DNA of 64,000 bases from Pseudomonas orientalis (GCF_022807995.1 NZ_CP094351.1:618501-682500); one strand, 5' to 3'; shown: positions 49,218 through 62,083, counted from the stretch's first letter. Numbers and translations: made by a program. Notes: a model not told the origin generated them from the sequence alone.

Positions 49218-49293
49218 GCTATCGGGGGCAAGCCCCCTCCCACCTTTGAAGGTGTTCACATATCAAAATGTGGGAGGGGGCTTGCCCCCGATG
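49218..49293. repeat. REPIN, class 1, inward-facing geometry
   Basis: GCTATCGGGGGCAAGCC...CTTGCCCCCGATGG between the convergent AI-2E and Hsp70-like genes. Confidence 0.92.
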
Positions 49294-49318
49294 GGCGCGC
49301 CGCGGTTTAAGCTGGAAA

Positions 49319-50587
49319 TCAGCTGCCGTAGCGCTTGCTCGCCTCAATCGCCAAACCGCTGCCAATACTGCCAAAGATATTGCCTTCCACATGCCGCGCA
49401 TTCGGCAGCATCGCCGCAATGCTGTGGCGCAGCGCCGGGATGCCGCTGGAGCCGCCGGTGAAGAACACCGTGTCCACCTGGGCCACGCTCACCGAGGCGT
49501 CGTTGAGCAACTGCGTGACACTGCCGCGCACGCGTTCGAGCAGGTTGTCGATGGATGACTCGAACAGCGCCCGGCTCAAGTCCACGCTCAGGCCCGCTTC
49601 GATACGGTCCAGCGGCACATGGCGGCTGTCTGCCTGGGTCAGTTGGATCTTGGTCTCTTCCACTTCCATGGCCAGCCAGTGCCCGGCGCGCTGTTCGATC
49701 AGCTTGAACAGGCGGTCGATGCCGCCGGTGTCTTCGATGTCGTAGCGCATGCTGCCCAGGGCCAGTTGGGACTTTTGCGAGTACACCGAGTTGATGGTGT
49801 GCCAGGTGGCCAGGTTCATGTGATGGCTGGTGGGCATGTAGGCGCCGCTCTTCATGCGGCTGCCGTAGCCGAACAGCGGCATCATGCCGGCCAGCGAGAG
49901 CTGTTTGTCGAAGTCGGTGCCGCCGATGTGCACGCCGCCGGTGGCGAGGATGTCGCTCTGGCGGTTGTCGTTGTGGCGACGGTCCGGGGACAGGCGCACC
50001 AGGGAGAAGTCGGAGGTACCGCCGCCGATGTCGACGATCAGCACCAGCTCTTCTTTCTCGATGGTGGACTCGTAGTCGAACGCCGCCGCAATCGGTTCGT
50101 ACTGAAACGAAATGTCTTTGAAACCGATCTTGCGCGCCACGTCCACCAGGGTGTTTTCCGCTTCCTGGTCGGCCATCGGGTCATCATCGACGAAGAACAC
50201 CGGGCGCCCCAGCACCACTTCTTCGAACTCACGACCGGCATTGGCTTCGGCGCGGCTCTTGAGCTGGCCGATAAACAGCGCCAGCAGGTCGGTGAACGGC
50301 ATTGCGGTGCCGAGCACGCTGGTGTCGTGCTTGATCAGCTTGGAACCCAGCAGGCTCTTGAGCGAGCGCATCAAGCGACCTTCATAGTTTTCCAGGTATT
50401 CGTGCAGCGCCAGGCGACCGTATACCGGGCGGCGCTCCTCGAAGTTGAAGAACACCACTGACGGCAACGTGATCTTGTCGTCCTCCAGCGCGATCAGCGT
50501 CTCCTCGCCGGGGCGGATCCAGCCGACGGTGGAGTTGGACGTGCCGAAGTCGATGCCGCAGGCACGGGCTGGAGATTGGTTTTTCAT
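49319..50587 (-). CDS. yegD: Hsp70-like ATPase, YegD family
   Basis: 422 residues from ATG 50587. ATPase domain only: phosphate-1 motif GIDFGTSNSTVGW (about 11-23), LVLIVDIGGGTSDFSLVRL (phosphate-2, about 190-208) and the adenosine motif VFFTGGSSGIPALR (about 378-391). The beta-sandwich substrate domain of DnaK is absent, as in E. coli YegD. It is divergent from a CbpA-type J-protein across 237 bases, which suggests a dedicated chaperone pair. Confidence 0.87.
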   Translation of the reverse strand: MKNQSPARACGIDFGTSNSTVGWIRPGEETLIALEDDKITLPSVVFFNFEERRPVYGRLALHEYLENYEGRLMRSLKSLLGSKLIKHDTSVLGTAMPFTDLLALFIGQLKSRAEANAGREFEEVVLGRPVFFVDDDPMADQEAENTLVDVARKIGFKDISFQYEPIAAAFDYESTIEKEELVLIVDIGGGTSDFSLVRLSPDRRHNDNRQSDILATGGVHIGGTDFDKQLSLAGMMPLFGYGSRMKSGAYMPTSHHMNLATWHTINSVYSQKSQLALGSMRYDIEDTGGIDRLFKLIEQRAGHWLAMEVEETKIQLTQADSRHVPLDRIEAGLSVDLSRALFESSIDNLLERVRGSVTQLLNDASVSVAQVDTVFFTGGSSGIPALRHSIAAMLPNARHVEGNIFGSIGSGLAIEASKRYGS

Positions 50588-50824
50588 GTCGATCGGGTTC
50601 CGGTTGCAAAACGGCCGCGCAGTGTATGCCAGTCGACGCCGGATGCGTAGGCCGACCATCTGTTAAATAGTGCTTGAAAGCGCGGCATTCGCCCCCACAT
50701 CTGGTGCATACGGCATGTGCCGATAACACTGCGACGCACCCCAGGCCACAAGACTCAACACGTGCAAACCAGCGCACCTTGTGTCCGGGCTGTGCGATCT
50801 CGATTTAAGGATGGTGAACCGCCG
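50588..50824. promoter_or_regulatory. Divergent promoter region between yegD-like and cbpA genes
   Basis: 237 bases for both promoters. No sigma-32 or sigma-54 element was identified with confidence; the stretch AACACTGCGACG near 50725 and the AT-poor composition give no strong -10. Confidence 0.3.
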
Positions 50825-51763
50825 ATGGATTTCAAAGATTACTACAAGATTCTGGGGGTCGAGCCGAGCGCCGATGACAAGGAAATCAAGGCCGCCTATC
50901 GCAAGCTCGCCCGCAAATATCATCCGGATGTAAGCAAGGAAAAAGACGCCGAAGCCAAATTCAAGGACGCGTCCGAAGCCTATGAAGCGCTCAAGAGCGC
51001 CGACAAGCGCGCCGAGTACGACGAGCTGCGCAAATACGGCCAGCACGGCCAGCCGTTCCAGGGACCGCCGGGTTGGCAGAGCCGTGGTGGCTTTGGTGGT
51101 GGTGCGGGCACAGAAGACTTCTCGGACTTTTTCAGCTCGATCTTTGGCGGGCGCGGTGATGCGTTCGGCGGCGGCCAGCGCCGTCCAACCGGGCGCAAGG
51201 GCCAGGATGTGGAGATGCAGTTGTCGGTCTCCCTTGAGGAAACCCTGTCCACCGAGTCCAAGCAGATCAGCTTCCAGGTGCCGCAATACGACGCTTCCGG
51301 TCGGCATGTCAGCAACAGCGTCAAGAGCCTGAACGTGAAGATCCCGGCCGGTGTGGCCGACGGCGAGCGCATCCGTCTCAAGGCCCAGGGCGCGCCCGGC
51401 ATCGGCGGCGGCGCCAACGGCGACCTGTACCTGATCATCAAGTTTGCGCCGCACCCAAGGTTCGAGGTCGATGGCGAAAACCTGGTCATCAACCTGCCGC
51501 TGGCGCCGTGGGAATTGGCGTTGGGCACGGAAGTCGCGGTGCCGACCCTGACCGGCAAGATCAACCTCAAGGTACCCGCCGGCAGTCAGAACGGCCAGCG
51601 CATGCGCGCCAAGGGTCACGGTTTGTTGAACAAGGCCGGTGAGCGCGGTTACCTGTTCGTGCAGCTTAAAGCGGTGATGCCGAAGCAGGCTGACGACGAG
51701 ACCATTGCGCTGTGGCAGCAACTGGCGAAAAAAGCCAACTTCAATCCGCGCGAAAACTTCTAA
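50825..51763 (+). CDS. cbpA: DnaJ-class co-chaperone CbpA
   Basis: 312 residues from ATG 50825. N-terminal J domain with H33-P34-D35 in [17 protein letters not shown], a Gly/Phe-rich linker (about 75-115, [23 protein letters not shown]), no zinc-finger region, and two C-terminal beta domains for substrate (VSVSLEETL... and ...[14 protein letters not shown]). The lack of a zinc finger distinguishes CbpA from DnaJ. CbpA stimulates DnaK and also binds curved DNA. The usual partner gene cbpM is not adjacent here. Confidence 0.9.
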   Translation: MDFKDYYKILGVEPSADDKEIKAAYRKLARKYHPDVSKEKDAEAKFKDASEAYEALKSADKRAEYDELRKYGQHGQPFQGPPGWQSRGGFGGGAGTEDFSDFFSSIFGGRGDAFGGGQRRPTGRKGQDVEMQLSVSLEETLSTESKQISFQVPQYDASGRHVSNSVKSLNVKIPAGVADGERIRLKAQGAPGIGGGANGDLYLIIKFAPHPRFEVDGENLVINLPLAPWELALGTEVAVPTLTGKINLKVPAGSQNGQRMRAKGHGLLNKAGERGYLFVQLKAVMPKQADDETIALWQQLAKKANFNPRENF

Positions 51764-51771
51764 GCTGACCG

Positions 51772-51801
51772 GTGTGGGAGCGAGCAAACCAGCTCCCACA
51801 C
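51772..51801. terminator. GTGTGGGAGC hairpin between cbpA and ureC
   Basis: GTGTGGGAGC-GAGCAAACCA-GCTCCCACAC, a perfect 10-bp stem between convergent genes. It looks like a single, shortened arm of a third REP-type sequence, not a doublet; it may terminate both transcripts. Confidence 0.65.
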
Positions 51802-51814
51802 AGGCCAGCGGTTT

Positions 51815-53515
<1,701 letters not shown>

Positions 53516-53551
53516 ATGAGTGCCCTGAAGATATGCGTTGAATGTGAAATC

Positions 53552-53626
53552 GCTATCGGGGGCAAGCCCCCTCCCACCTTTGAAGGTATTCACAGCTCCA
53601 AATGTGGAGGGGGCTTGCCCCCGATG
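53552..53626. repeat. REPIN, class 1, between ureB and ureC
   Basis: Inward geometry (GCTATCGGGGGCAAGCC...GCTTGCCCCCGATG). The right arm has lost one G (GTGGAGGGGG), so it is slightly decayed. It starts 37 bases upstream of the ureC start, beyond the ribosome site. Confidence 0.9.
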
Positions 53627-53631
53627 AGGCC

Positions 53632-54985
<1,354 letters not shown>

Positions 54986-54994
54986 GGCCGTGCC

Positions 54995-55297
54995 TCATGC
55001 AATGGGCTGGTGAACGGTGACCAGCTTGGTGCCGTCCGGGAAGGTGGCTTCCACCTGGATATCCGGGATCATTTCCGGGATGCCTTCCATCACCTGTTCG
55101 CGGCTGAGCAGGGTGGTGCCGTAATGCATCAGGTCGGCCACGGTGCGGCCATCGCGAGCGCCTTCCATCAGCGCGGCGGAAATATAGGCGATGGTTTCCG
55201 GGTAGTTGAGCTTCACACCGCGCGCCAGGCGCCGTTCGGCGACCAGGCCTGCGGTGAAGATCAGCAGTTTGTCTTTTTCCCGTGGGGTCAGGTCCAT
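54995..55297 (-). CDS. ureA: Urease subunit gamma UreA
   Basis: 100 residues with the canonical [23 protein letters not shown] start and [14 protein letters not shown] end. Smallest urease subunit. Separated from ureD by 144 bases containing a REPIN, and from the acetyltransferase pair by 9 bases. Confidence 0.98.
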   Translation of the reverse strand: MDLTPREKDKLLIFTAGLVAERRLARGVKLNYPETIAYISAALMEGARDGRTVADLMHYGTTLLSREQVMEGIPEMIPDIQVEATFPDGTKLVTVHQPIA

Positions 55298-55345
55298 GGT
55301 TCAAGGTCCTTTAAATACATTCTTAAATACAATGAGGATCAAACT

Positions 55346-55432
55346 GTGGGAGGGGGCTTGCCCCCGATTGCAGGGTGTCAGCCAATACACCTGTTACTGA
55401 CCCACCGCCATCGGGGGCAAGCCCCCTCCCAC
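55346..55432. repeat. REPIN, class 1, between ureD and ureA
   Basis: Outward geometry (GTGGGAGGGGGCTTGCC...GCCCCCTCCCAC), 9 bases after the ureD stop, within the urt-ure locus. Confidence 0.92.
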
Positions 55433-55441
55433 AGTTGATCT

Positions 55442-56281
55442 TCATGTGCTCCAGATTCTCGGTGATATCGCTTCTCGTCCCAATACGGCGGGGCGTAACA
55501 GCCGCCATAAATCAATCAACCACCCCCGCGCCAGCAGCGCTTCACTGGCCAGGCAACGCGCCACCAGCAATCCGGGCAATTGGGTCAAGTCGCCGCGCAC
55601 CGCATGGGGCAGTGAGCGGCAGTGTTCAAGCAGTTCAGGGTCGATCTCGCCGGTCACGAGCAACGTGGCAAACACCGGTTGCCCATCCAGTCCGATCGGT
55701 GAATCCAGCAGTCCATCGCCGCCCACGATGCGCTGGCGTTCGTGCCAGAGCAACTGGCCGTCGCGGCGGATATCCAGGTGTGATTGGAAGTGCCCGAGGT
55801 CGAAGCGCTCATCACTGGCCGGGCGGCCGAGGGCAACGACATCCCAGTAAAATAGCCGGGCATCGCCTTGCAGGTCGATGCGCGTGGTGAGTTCGGCCTG
55901 GGCGGCGCTGAACACGATGGTTTCCTGGGGCAACCATTCCAGGGTCGCGCCGGCTTGCACGGTCAATTCAAGCTGCTGGAACGCCGGGCCGCTGGCGCGG
56001 TACCACTTGGCCGCACCGGGGCTGGTCAACTGTGCCCAGGCACCGGCGCCGACGTGGGCGCTGATGTCCAGGCGATCGCCGCCGGCAATGCCGCCGGGCG
56101 GGTGCACGATGATGTGCTGACACACCTCGGGACCTTCGGCGTACAGGTGCTTTTGCACCCGCAGCGGGCCAAGGTGACGGCGCATGACCGGGCGCGTGGT
56201 GTCGCCGAAACGCGCATAGCCCAGTTCCAGCGCGGCGTGCCAGCTGGGGGTGAACAGGGCAGGGGAGACAGGCAGGTTCAT
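55442..56281 (-). CDS. ureD: Urease accessory protein UreD
   Basis: 279 residues. Central segments [33 protein letters not shown] (about 41-73) and [12 protein letters not shown] are typical of UreD, the scaffold that docks UreF-UreG onto urease. Starts 31 bases after urtE and is the first of the ure genes in this locus. Confidence 0.96.
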   Translation of the reverse strand: MNLPVSPALFTPSWHAALELGYARFGDTTRPVMRRHLGPLRVQKHLYAEGPEVCQHIIVHPPGGIAGGDRLDISAHVGAGAWAQLTSPGAAKWYRASGPAFQQLELTVQAGATLEWLPQETIVFSAAQAELTTRIDLQGDARLFYWDVVALGRPASDERFDLGHFQSHLDIRRDGQLLWHERQRIVGGDGLLDSPIGLDGQPVFATLLVTGEIDPELLEHCRSLPHAVRGDLTQLPGLLVARCLASEALLARGWLIDLWRLLRPAVLGREAISPRIWST

Positions 56282-56312
56282 GGTTTTTGGCTTAGTGTCG
56301 TGACGCCACAGA

Positions 56313-57011
56313 TTAGATGGTTACGAGACCGCGCACACCCTCGCTTTCCATATTTTCACCACGGCCCTGCTGCACGATTTCACCACGGGACATCACCAGA
56401 TATTGGTCGGCCAATTCGGCGGCGAAGTCGTAGAACTGCTCCACCAGGAGAATCGCCATGTCACCGCGTGCGGCGAGTTTCTTGATCACCGCGCCGATTT
56501 CCTTGATCACTGACGGTTGGATGCCTTCGGTGGGTTCATCGAGGATCAACAGGCGCGGACGGCTGGCCAGGGCGCGGCCAATCGCCAATTGCTGCTGCTG
56601 GCCGCCGGACAAGTCGCCGCCGCGTCGATGCTTCATTTGCAGCAACACCGGGAACAGTTCGTAGATGAATGCGGGCACTTCTCTGGCTTGCGAGCCGGGA
56701 AAGCGTGACAGGCCCATCAGCAGGTTTTCTTCCACCGTGAGCCGGCCAAAAATCTCCCGGCCCTGAGGCACATAGGCGATCCCGGCATGCACACGCTGGT
56801 GCGGTTTGAAGCCGGTGATGGCCTTGCCCTCCCAATTCACTGCGCCTTCCTTGGCCGGCAGCAGGCCCATCAGGCACTTGAGCAGGGTGGTCTTGCCCAC
56901 ACCGTTGCGCCCGAGCAGGCAGGTGACTTCGCCGATCTTCACATCAAACGACAGTCCGCGCAGGATGTGGCTACCGCCGTAGTATTGGTGCAGCTTGTCG
57001 ACTTGCAGCAT
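56313..57011 (-). CDS. urtE: Urea ABC transporter ATPase UrtE
   Basis: 232 residues from ATG 57011 (GAGGAGG upstream). LivF-like ATPase: Walker [13 protein letters not shown], signature [15 protein letters not shown], Walker [14 protein letters not shown] (the EGIQP variant marks UrtE). Works with UrtD to energise urea uptake. The upstream in-frame extension falls in a class-2 REPIN and is not used. Confidence 0.95.
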   Translation of the reverse strand: MLQVDKLHQYYGGSHILRGLSFDVKIGEVTCLLGRNGVGKTTLLKCLMGLLPAKEGAVNWEGKAITGFKPHQRVHAGIAYVPQGREIFGRLTVEENLLMGLSRFPGSQAREVPAFIYELFPVLLQMKHRRGGDLSGGQQQQLAIGRALASRPRLLILDEPTEGIQPSVIKEIGAVIKKLAARGDMAILLVEQFYDFAAELADQYLVMSRGEIVQQGRGENMESEGVRGLVTI

Positions 57012-57032
57012 TCCAAAAACCTCCTCAATCCC

Positions 57033-57134
57033 CTGTAGGAGCGAGCTTGCTCGCGAAAAACCTGAGGGCACCGCGTGCATTCAGAATGCCCGCGTTATCG
57101 TTGACGATCTTCGCGAGCAAGCTCGCTCCTACAG
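57033..57134. repeat. REPIN, class 2, between urtD and urtE
   Basis: CTGTAGGAGCGAGCTTGCTC and its inverted copy ending CTCGCTCCTACAG. It occupies almost the whole 133-base gap between the two ATPase genes. Confidence 0.9.
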
Positions 57135-57144
57135 GAAAATTACC

Positions 57145-57966
57145 TTAGCGGCCGAGGTAAACCTCGATCACCCGCTCGTTTTCCTGCACCTGTTCCAGCG
57201 ACCCTTCGGCCAATACGCTGCCCTGGTGCAACACGGTCACATGGTCGGCAATCGAGCCGACAAAGCCCATGTCGTGCTCCACCACCATCAACGAATGCTT
57301 GCCGGCCAGGCGCTTGAACAGTTCGGCGGTGAATTCGGTTTCGGCGTCGGTCATGCCCGCCACCGGTTCATCCAGCAGCAACAGTTGCGGGTCCTGCATC
57401 AGCAGCATGCCGATTTCCAGGAACTGCTTCTGGCCGTGGGACAGCAAGCCGGCGGGCCGATGCACCGAGGCGGTGAGGCGGATGGTGTCGAGCACTTCAT
57501 CGATGCGGTCTTTTTGCTCACCACTCAGGCGCGCGCGCAGGCTGGCCCAGACGGACTTGTCGGTCTTCTGCGCCAGCTCGAGGTTTTCGAACACGCTGAG
57601 GGCTTCGAACACCGTGGGCTTCTGGAACTTGCGGCCGATACCGGCCTGGGCGATCTGCACCTCGCTCATGCCGGTCAAGTCCAGGGTTTCGCCGAACCAG
57701 GCGTTGCCGTGGCTGGGCCGGGTCTTGCCGGTGATCACGTCCATCAGCGTGGTCTTGCCCGCGCCGTTGGGGCCGATGATGCAGCGCAGTTCGCCGACAC
57801 CTATGTAAAGGTTGAGGTCGTTGAGCGCCTTGAAACCGTCGAAGCTGACGCTGATGTCTTCCAGGGTCAGTATGGTGCCGTGGCGGGTGTTCAGGCCCTT
57901 GCCGGCCGCCTGGCCGATACCAATGGCCTCGCGGCCGCTGCCGGCATCGAAAATAGGTTCAAGCAT
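57145..57966 (-). CDS. urtD: Urea ABC transporter ATPase UrtD
   Basis: 273 residues from ATG 57966. A 25-residue N-terminal extension precedes a LivG-like ATPase: Walker A GPNGAGKTTLMD, signature LSHGQKQFLEIGMLL, Walker B LLLLDEPVAGMTD. Together with UrtE it drives import of urea through UrtBC. Starts 8 bases after urtC. Confidence 0.95.
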   Translation of the reverse strand: MLEPIFDAGSGREAIGIGQAAGKGLNTRHGTILTLEDISVSFDGFKALNDLNLYIGVGELRCIIGPNGAGKTTLMDVITGKTRPSHGNAWFGETLDLTGMSEVQIAQAGIGRKFQKPTVFEALSVFENLELAQKTDKSVWASLRARLSGEQKDRIDEVLDTIRLTASVHRPAGLLSHGQKQFLEIGMLLMQDPQLLLLDEPVAGMTDAETEFTAELFKRLAGKHSLMVVEHDMGFVGSIADHVTVLHQGSVLAEGSLEQVQENERVIEVYLGR

Positions 57967-57974
57967 GACGTTCC

Positions 57975-59042
57975 TCATTTCTTCAGCAGCCCGATAACGC
58001 CCTTGGGCAGGTACAGGGTGACGATGATGAACAGCGCCCCGAGGAAAAACAGCCAGTACTCGGGAAAGGCCACGGTGAACCAGCTCTTCATGCCGTTCAC
58101 CACGCCGGCGCCAAGCAGCGGGCCGATCAGCGTGCCACGCCCGCCGAGGGCCACCCACACGGCGGCTTCGATGGAGTTGGTCGGCGACATTTCGCTGGGG
58201 TTGATGATGCCCACCTGCGGCACGTACAACGCGCCCGCCAAACCACACAGCACCGCGCTCAGCACCCACACGAACAGCTTGAAGCCACGCGGGTCATAGC
58301 CGCAGAACATCAGGCGGTTCTCGGCATCGCGCAGGGCGGTCAATACGCGACCGAACTTGCTGCGCGCCAGGCGCCAACCGATGTACAGGCTGGCCACCAG
58401 CAGCAGTACCGTCGTGACGAACAACACCGCCCGCGTGCCCGGCTCGGTGATGCCGAAACCGAGGATGCTGCGGAAATTGGTAAAGCCGTTATTGCCGCCA
58501 AACCCTGTCTCGTTGCGAAAGAACAACAGCATCCCGGCAAAGGTCAGGGCCTGGGTCATGATCGAGAAATACACACCCTTGATCCGCGAGCGGAAGGCGA
58601 AGAAACCGAAGACCAGCGCCAGCAAGCCTGGCGCCAGGACCACCAGGCACAGCGCCCACCAGAAGTGTTGGGTGCCGACCCAGTACCACGGCAATTCGGT
58701 CCACGACAAAAAGGTCATGAACGCCGGCAACTCATCGCCCGATGCCTGGCGCATCAGGTACATGCCCATGGCATAACCACCGAGGGCGAAGAACAGGCCA
58801 TGGCCGAGGGACAACATGCCGGCGTAACCCCACACCAGGTCCAGCGCCAGTGCGACGATGGCATAGCAGAGAATCTTGCCGACCAGGGTCAGGGTATAGG
58901 CTGACACATGCAGCGGGTTTTCCGGCGACAGCAGCGAACCCAAGGGCAGAGCCAGCAGCAGGAACAGGATCACCGCGCCCACTGCAATCGTCACTTTGGG
59001 GCCGGCCTTTTGCGTGGCCGTTAGCATCAATGGCTGATTCAT
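57975..59042 (-). CDS. urtC: Urea ABC transporter permease UrtC
   Basis: 355 residues from ATG 59042, overlapping the urtB stop as ATGA. LivM-like permease with about ten helices; conserved ALDLVWGYAGMLSLGHGLFFALGGYAMGM (about 65-93) and GKFGRVLTALRDAENRLMFCGYD-type coupling loop (about 235-260). Forms the urea channel with UrtB. Confidence 0.95.
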   Translation of the reverse strand: MNQPLMLTATQKAGPKVTIAVGAVILFLLLALPLGSLLSPENPLHVSAYTLTLVGKILCYAIVALALDLVWGYAGMLSLGHGLFFALGGYAMGMYLMRQASGDELPAFMTFLSWTELPWYWVGTQHFWWALCLVVLAPGLLALVFGFFAFRSRIKGVYFSIMTQALTFAGMLLFFRNETGFGGNNGFTNFRSILGFGITEPGTRAVLFVTTVLLLVASLYIGWRLARSKFGRVLTALRDAENRLMFCGYDPRGFKLFVWVLSAVLCGLAGALYVPQVGIINPSEMSPTNSIEAAVWVALGGRGTLIGPLLGAGVVNGMKSWFTVAFPEYWLFFLGALFIIVTLYLPKGVIGLLKK

Positions 59043-60544
59043 CAGTCGATCACCCGTCCTTTCAGTGCGAAGAGTCCTTGCGGGCGTTTCTGGATAAACA
59101 GAATGATCAGCGCGAGGATCAGGATCTTGCCGAGCACCGCACCGATCTGCGGCTCCAGGATCTTGTTGGCGATCCCCAGGCCAAACGCTGCCGTCACGCT
59201 GCCGGCCAACTGGCCGACACCGCCGAGCACCACCACCAGGAACGAGTCGATGATGTAGCTCTGGCCCAGGTCCGGGCCGACGTTGCCGACCTGGCTCAGC
59301 GCTACGCCGCCCAGGCCCGCTATGCCGGAGCCGAGGCCGAAAGCAAGCATGTCCACGCGCCCGGTGGGCACGCCGCAGCAGGCGGCCATGTTGCGGTTCT
59401 GGGTGACGGCGCGCACGTTGAGACCCAGGCGCGTCTTGTTCAGCAGCAGCCAGGTCAACACCACCACGAACAGCGCGAACGCAATGATCACCAGGCGGTT
59501 GTACGGCAGCACCAGATTGGGCAGCACTTGAATGCCGCCGGACAGCCATTGCGGGTTGGACACTTCGACGTTCTGCGCACCGAACACCAGGCGCACCAAC
59601 TGGATCAACATCAGGCTGATGCCCCAGGTGGCGAGCAGGGTTTCCAGGGGGCGGCCATACAGGTGACGAATCACCGTGCGCTCCAGCGCCATGCCGATGG
59701 CGGCGGTGACGAAGAATGCCACCGGCAGCGCGATCAGCGGGTAGAACTCGATGGCCTGGGGCACGTAGCGCTGCATCAGCAACTGCACCACGTAGGTGGA
59801 ATAGGCGCCGAGCATCAGCATCTCGCCGTGGGCCATGTTGATCACGCCGAGCAGGCCGAAGGTGATCGCCAGGCCCAGGGCCGCGAGTAACAGGATCGAG
59901 CCCAGCGACATACCGCTGAAGGCCTGGCCGAGGATTTCACCGAACATCAATTTGCGTTTGACCTGGGCCAGGCTGGTTTCGGCGGCGGTATGCACGGTGG
60001 CATCGGTTTCCACGCCGGGCGCGAGCAAGGCTTCCAGGCGCGTGCGGGCCAGCGGGTCGCCGGTGCTGCCGAGCAAGCGCACGGCGGCCAGGCGCACCAC
60101 CGGGTCAGTGTCGACCAGTTGCAGGTTGGCCAGGGCCAGGCTGAGGGCGCTGTGCACATCCTCGTCGGTCTCGGCGGCGACCTGCTGGTCGAGGAATTTC
60201 AGTTGCGCAGGCACTGCGCTTTTTTGCAGGGTGCGCGCAGCGTCAAGGCGTACCTGGGGATCGGCGGCGAGCAATTGCTGGCTGGCTTGGACGTTGTCGA
60301 TCAGGCCGCGCAGGCGGTTGTTCAGGCGCACAGTCCTGGTTTCGCCGTTGAGCCTGAGCTGGCCTTGCGCAAGGGCGTCCACCAGTTCGATGCGCGCAGG
60401 GTCGGGGTTGGCGGCCCACGCCTGGAGAAGTTTGGCTTGCTGTACCGGGTTGGCGGCAAGGAAGTCTTCGGCGTCGCTGGCGTGTGCGGCCAAAGGCAGC
60501 AACAGCAGCAATACCAGGAAACAGCGTTGGAGGGCAGTGGGCAT
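59042..60544 (-). CDS. urtB: Urea ABC transporter permease UrtB
   Basis: 500 residues from ATG 60544 (AGGA upstream; ATG 60562 is an alternative). Unlike LivH it carries an exported N-terminal part: a signal-like helix (LVLLLLLPLAAHA) and about 180 helical residues with HEAT-like segments (for example DPVVRLAAVRLLGSTGDPLARTRLEAL), then the LivH-type permease core (GMSLGSILLLAALGLAITFGLLGVINMAHGEMLM). This extension is usual in proteobacterial UrtB. Confidence 0.95.
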   Translation of the reverse strand: MPTALQRCFLVLLLLLPLAAHASDAEDFLAANPVQQAKLLQAWAANPDPARIELVDALAQGQLRLNGETRTVRLNNRLRGLIDNVQASQQLLAADPQVRLDAARTLQKSAVPAQLKFLDQQVAAETDEDVHSALSLALANLQLVDTDPVVRLAAVRLLGSTGDPLARTRLEALLAPGVETDATVHTAAETSLAQVKRKLMFGEILGQAFSGMSLGSILLLAALGLAITFGLLGVINMAHGEMLMLGAYSTYVVQLLMQRYVPQAIEFYPLIALPVAFFVTAAIGMALERTVIRHLYGRPLETLLATWGISLMLIQLVRLVFGAQNVEVSNPQWLSGGIQVLPNLVLPYNRLVIIAFALFVVVLTWLLLNKTRLGLNVRAVTQNRNMAACCGVPTGRVDMLAFGLGSGIAGLGGVALSQVGNVGPDLGQSYIIDSFLVVVLGGVGQLAGSVTAAFGLGIANKILEPQIGAVLGKILILALIILFIQKRPQGLFALKGRVID

Positions 60545-60573
60545 ACACAATGTCCTGATCATGCGGGGACAGT

Positions 60574-60660
60574 GTGGGAGGGGGCTTGCCCCCGATGGCA
60601 GTGTGTCAGTTGATGAATATAGGTCTGACACTCCGCTATCGGGGGCAAGCCCCCTCCCAC
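60574..60660. repeat. REPIN, class 1, between urtA and urtB
   Basis: Outward geometry, between the substrate-binding gene and the first permease gene, exactly as in the HAAT operon (31088). Starts 22 bases after the urtA stop (reading the reverse strand). Confidence 0.93.
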
Positions 60661-60681
60661 ATTTTTGACCTATAGTGGGCT

Positions 60682-61947
60682 TCAGTTGCTCTTCACCGCA
60701 TAGTCCGGTTTTTTGTCATTGCCCGGAATGTACGGGCTCCACGGCTGGGCGCGGATCGGCGCTTCGGTCTGCCACACCACCGAGAACTGCCCGTCGGCCT
60801 GGATCTCGCCGATCATTACCGGTTTGTGCAGGTGGTGGTTGGTCTTGTCCATGGTCAGGGTGAAGCCCGACGGCGCGGCGAAGGTCTGGCCGGCCAGGGC
60901 TTCACGCACTTTGTCGACGTCGGTGGACTTGGCTTTCTCCGCCGCCTGGGCCCACATATGGATGCCTACGTAGGTGGCTTCCATCGGGTCATTGGTCACG
61001 GCTTTGTCCGCGCCCGGCAGGTTGTGCTTCCTGGCGTAGGCTTTCCAATCGGCGACGAATTTCTGGTTCACCGGGTTCTCTACCGACTGGAAGTAGTTCC
61101 ACGCCGCGAGGTTGCCCACCAGCGGCTTGGTGTCGATGCCGCGCAGTTCTTCTTCACCCACGGAAAATGCCACCACCGGTACATCGGTCGCCTTCAGGCC
61201 CTGGTTGGCCAGTTCCTTGTAGAACGGCACGTTGGAGTCGCCATTGACGGTGGAGACCACTGCGGTCTTGCCGCCGGCGGAGAACTTCTTGATGTTGGCG
61301 ACGATGGTCTGGTAGTCGGCGTGGCCGAACGGGGTATAGACCTCTTCGATATCCTTATCCGCCACGCCTTTGGAGTGCAGGAACGAGCGCAGGATCTTGT
61401 TGGTGGTGCGCGGGTACACGTAGTCGGTGCCGAGCAGGAAGAAGCGCTTGGCGCTGCCGCCTTCTTCGCTCATCAGATATTCCACCGCCGGGATCGCCTG
61501 CTGGTTCGGCGCCGCACCGGTATAGAACACGTTCGGCGACATCTCTTCGCCTTCGTACTGCACCGGGTAGAACAGCAAGCCGTTGAGTTCTTCGAACACC
61601 GGCAGTACGGATTTACGCGACACCGAGGTCCAGCAGCCGAACACCACGGCGACCTTGTCCTGGGTCAGCAACTGCCGGCCTTTTTCCGCGAACAGCGGCC
61701 AGTTGGACGCCGGGTCCACCACTACCGGTTCGAGCATCTTGCCGTTCACACCGCCCTTGGCGTTGATCTCGTCGATGGTCATCAGCGCCATGTCTTTAAG
61801 CGAGGTTTCGGAGATGGCCATGGTCCCCGACAGGGAGTGCAGGATGCCGACCTTGATGGTCTCGGCAGCCTGTACGGTCCAGGTCAACCCCATGGCAACC
61901 AGGGATGCCGACAAAGTGAAAGCCTTGATCAAGCTACGACGCTGCAT
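60682..61947 (-). CDS. urtA: Urea ABC transporter substrate-binding protein UrtA
   Basis: 421 residues from ATG 61947 (GGAGA upstream). Tat/Sec-like signal MQRRSLIKAFTLSASLVAMG...VQAAE (about 1-28), then the type-I binding fold: TIKVGILHSLSGTMAISETSLKDM, GCWTSVSRKSVLPVFEELNGLLFYPVQYEG (about 103-132). Binds urea in the periplasm and heads the urtABCDE-ure operon. Confidence 0.97.
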   Translation of the reverse strand: MQRRSLIKAFTLSASLVAMGLTWTVQAAETIKVGILHSLSGTMAISETSLKDMALMTIDEINAKGGVNGKMLEPVVVDPASNWPLFAEKGRQLLTQDKVAVVFGCWTSVSRKSVLPVFEELNGLLFYPVQYEGEEMSPNVFYTGAAPNQQAIPAVEYLMSEEGGSAKRFFLLGTDYVYPRTTNKILRSFLHSKGVADKDIEEVYTPFGHADYQTIVANIKKFSAGGKTAVVSTVNGDSNVPFYKELANQGLKATDVPVVAFSVGEEELRGIDTKPLVGNLAAWNYFQSVENPVNQKFVADWKAYARKHNLPGADKAVTNDPMEATYVGIHMWAQAAEKAKSTDVDKVREALAGQTFAAPSGFTLTMDKTNHHLHKPVMIGEIQADGQFSVVWQTEAPIRAQPWSPYIPGNDKKPDYAVKSN

Positions 61948-62000
61948 GGTGCGATCTCCGTAAACCGATAGTTTTTGTTTGGGCAGATACACACGACTTT

Positions 62001-62015
62001 GCAAGGGCTGTGCCT
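62001..62015 (-). promoter_or_regulatory. Sigma-54 (RpoN) promoter of urtA
   Basis: Reverse strand AGGCACAGCCCTTGC: the invariant GG and GC are 10 bases apart and the TTGC(A) -12 box is complete; only the first base of TGGCAC differs. The predicted start lies about 40 bases before the urtA ATG, in keeping with nitrogen-regulated urea uptake. Confidence 0.6.
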
Positions 62016-62068
62016 GCTACGCGAGGCACGGATTTACAGGCGGGTTCAGGAGGGGATGCCGCTGTGGC

Positions 62069-62083
62069 GCACCAGGTTGGCGC
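62069..62083. promoter_or_regulatory. NtrC-like binding site upstream of urtA
   Basis: GCACCAGGTTGGCGC resembles the NtrC consensus GCACCA-N3-TGGTGC with one mismatch and sits in the larger palindrome TGGCGC-ACCAGGTT-GGCGCCA. It is about 80-95 bases upstream of the predicted sigma-54 start, a normal distance for an enhancer. Confidence 0.5.
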
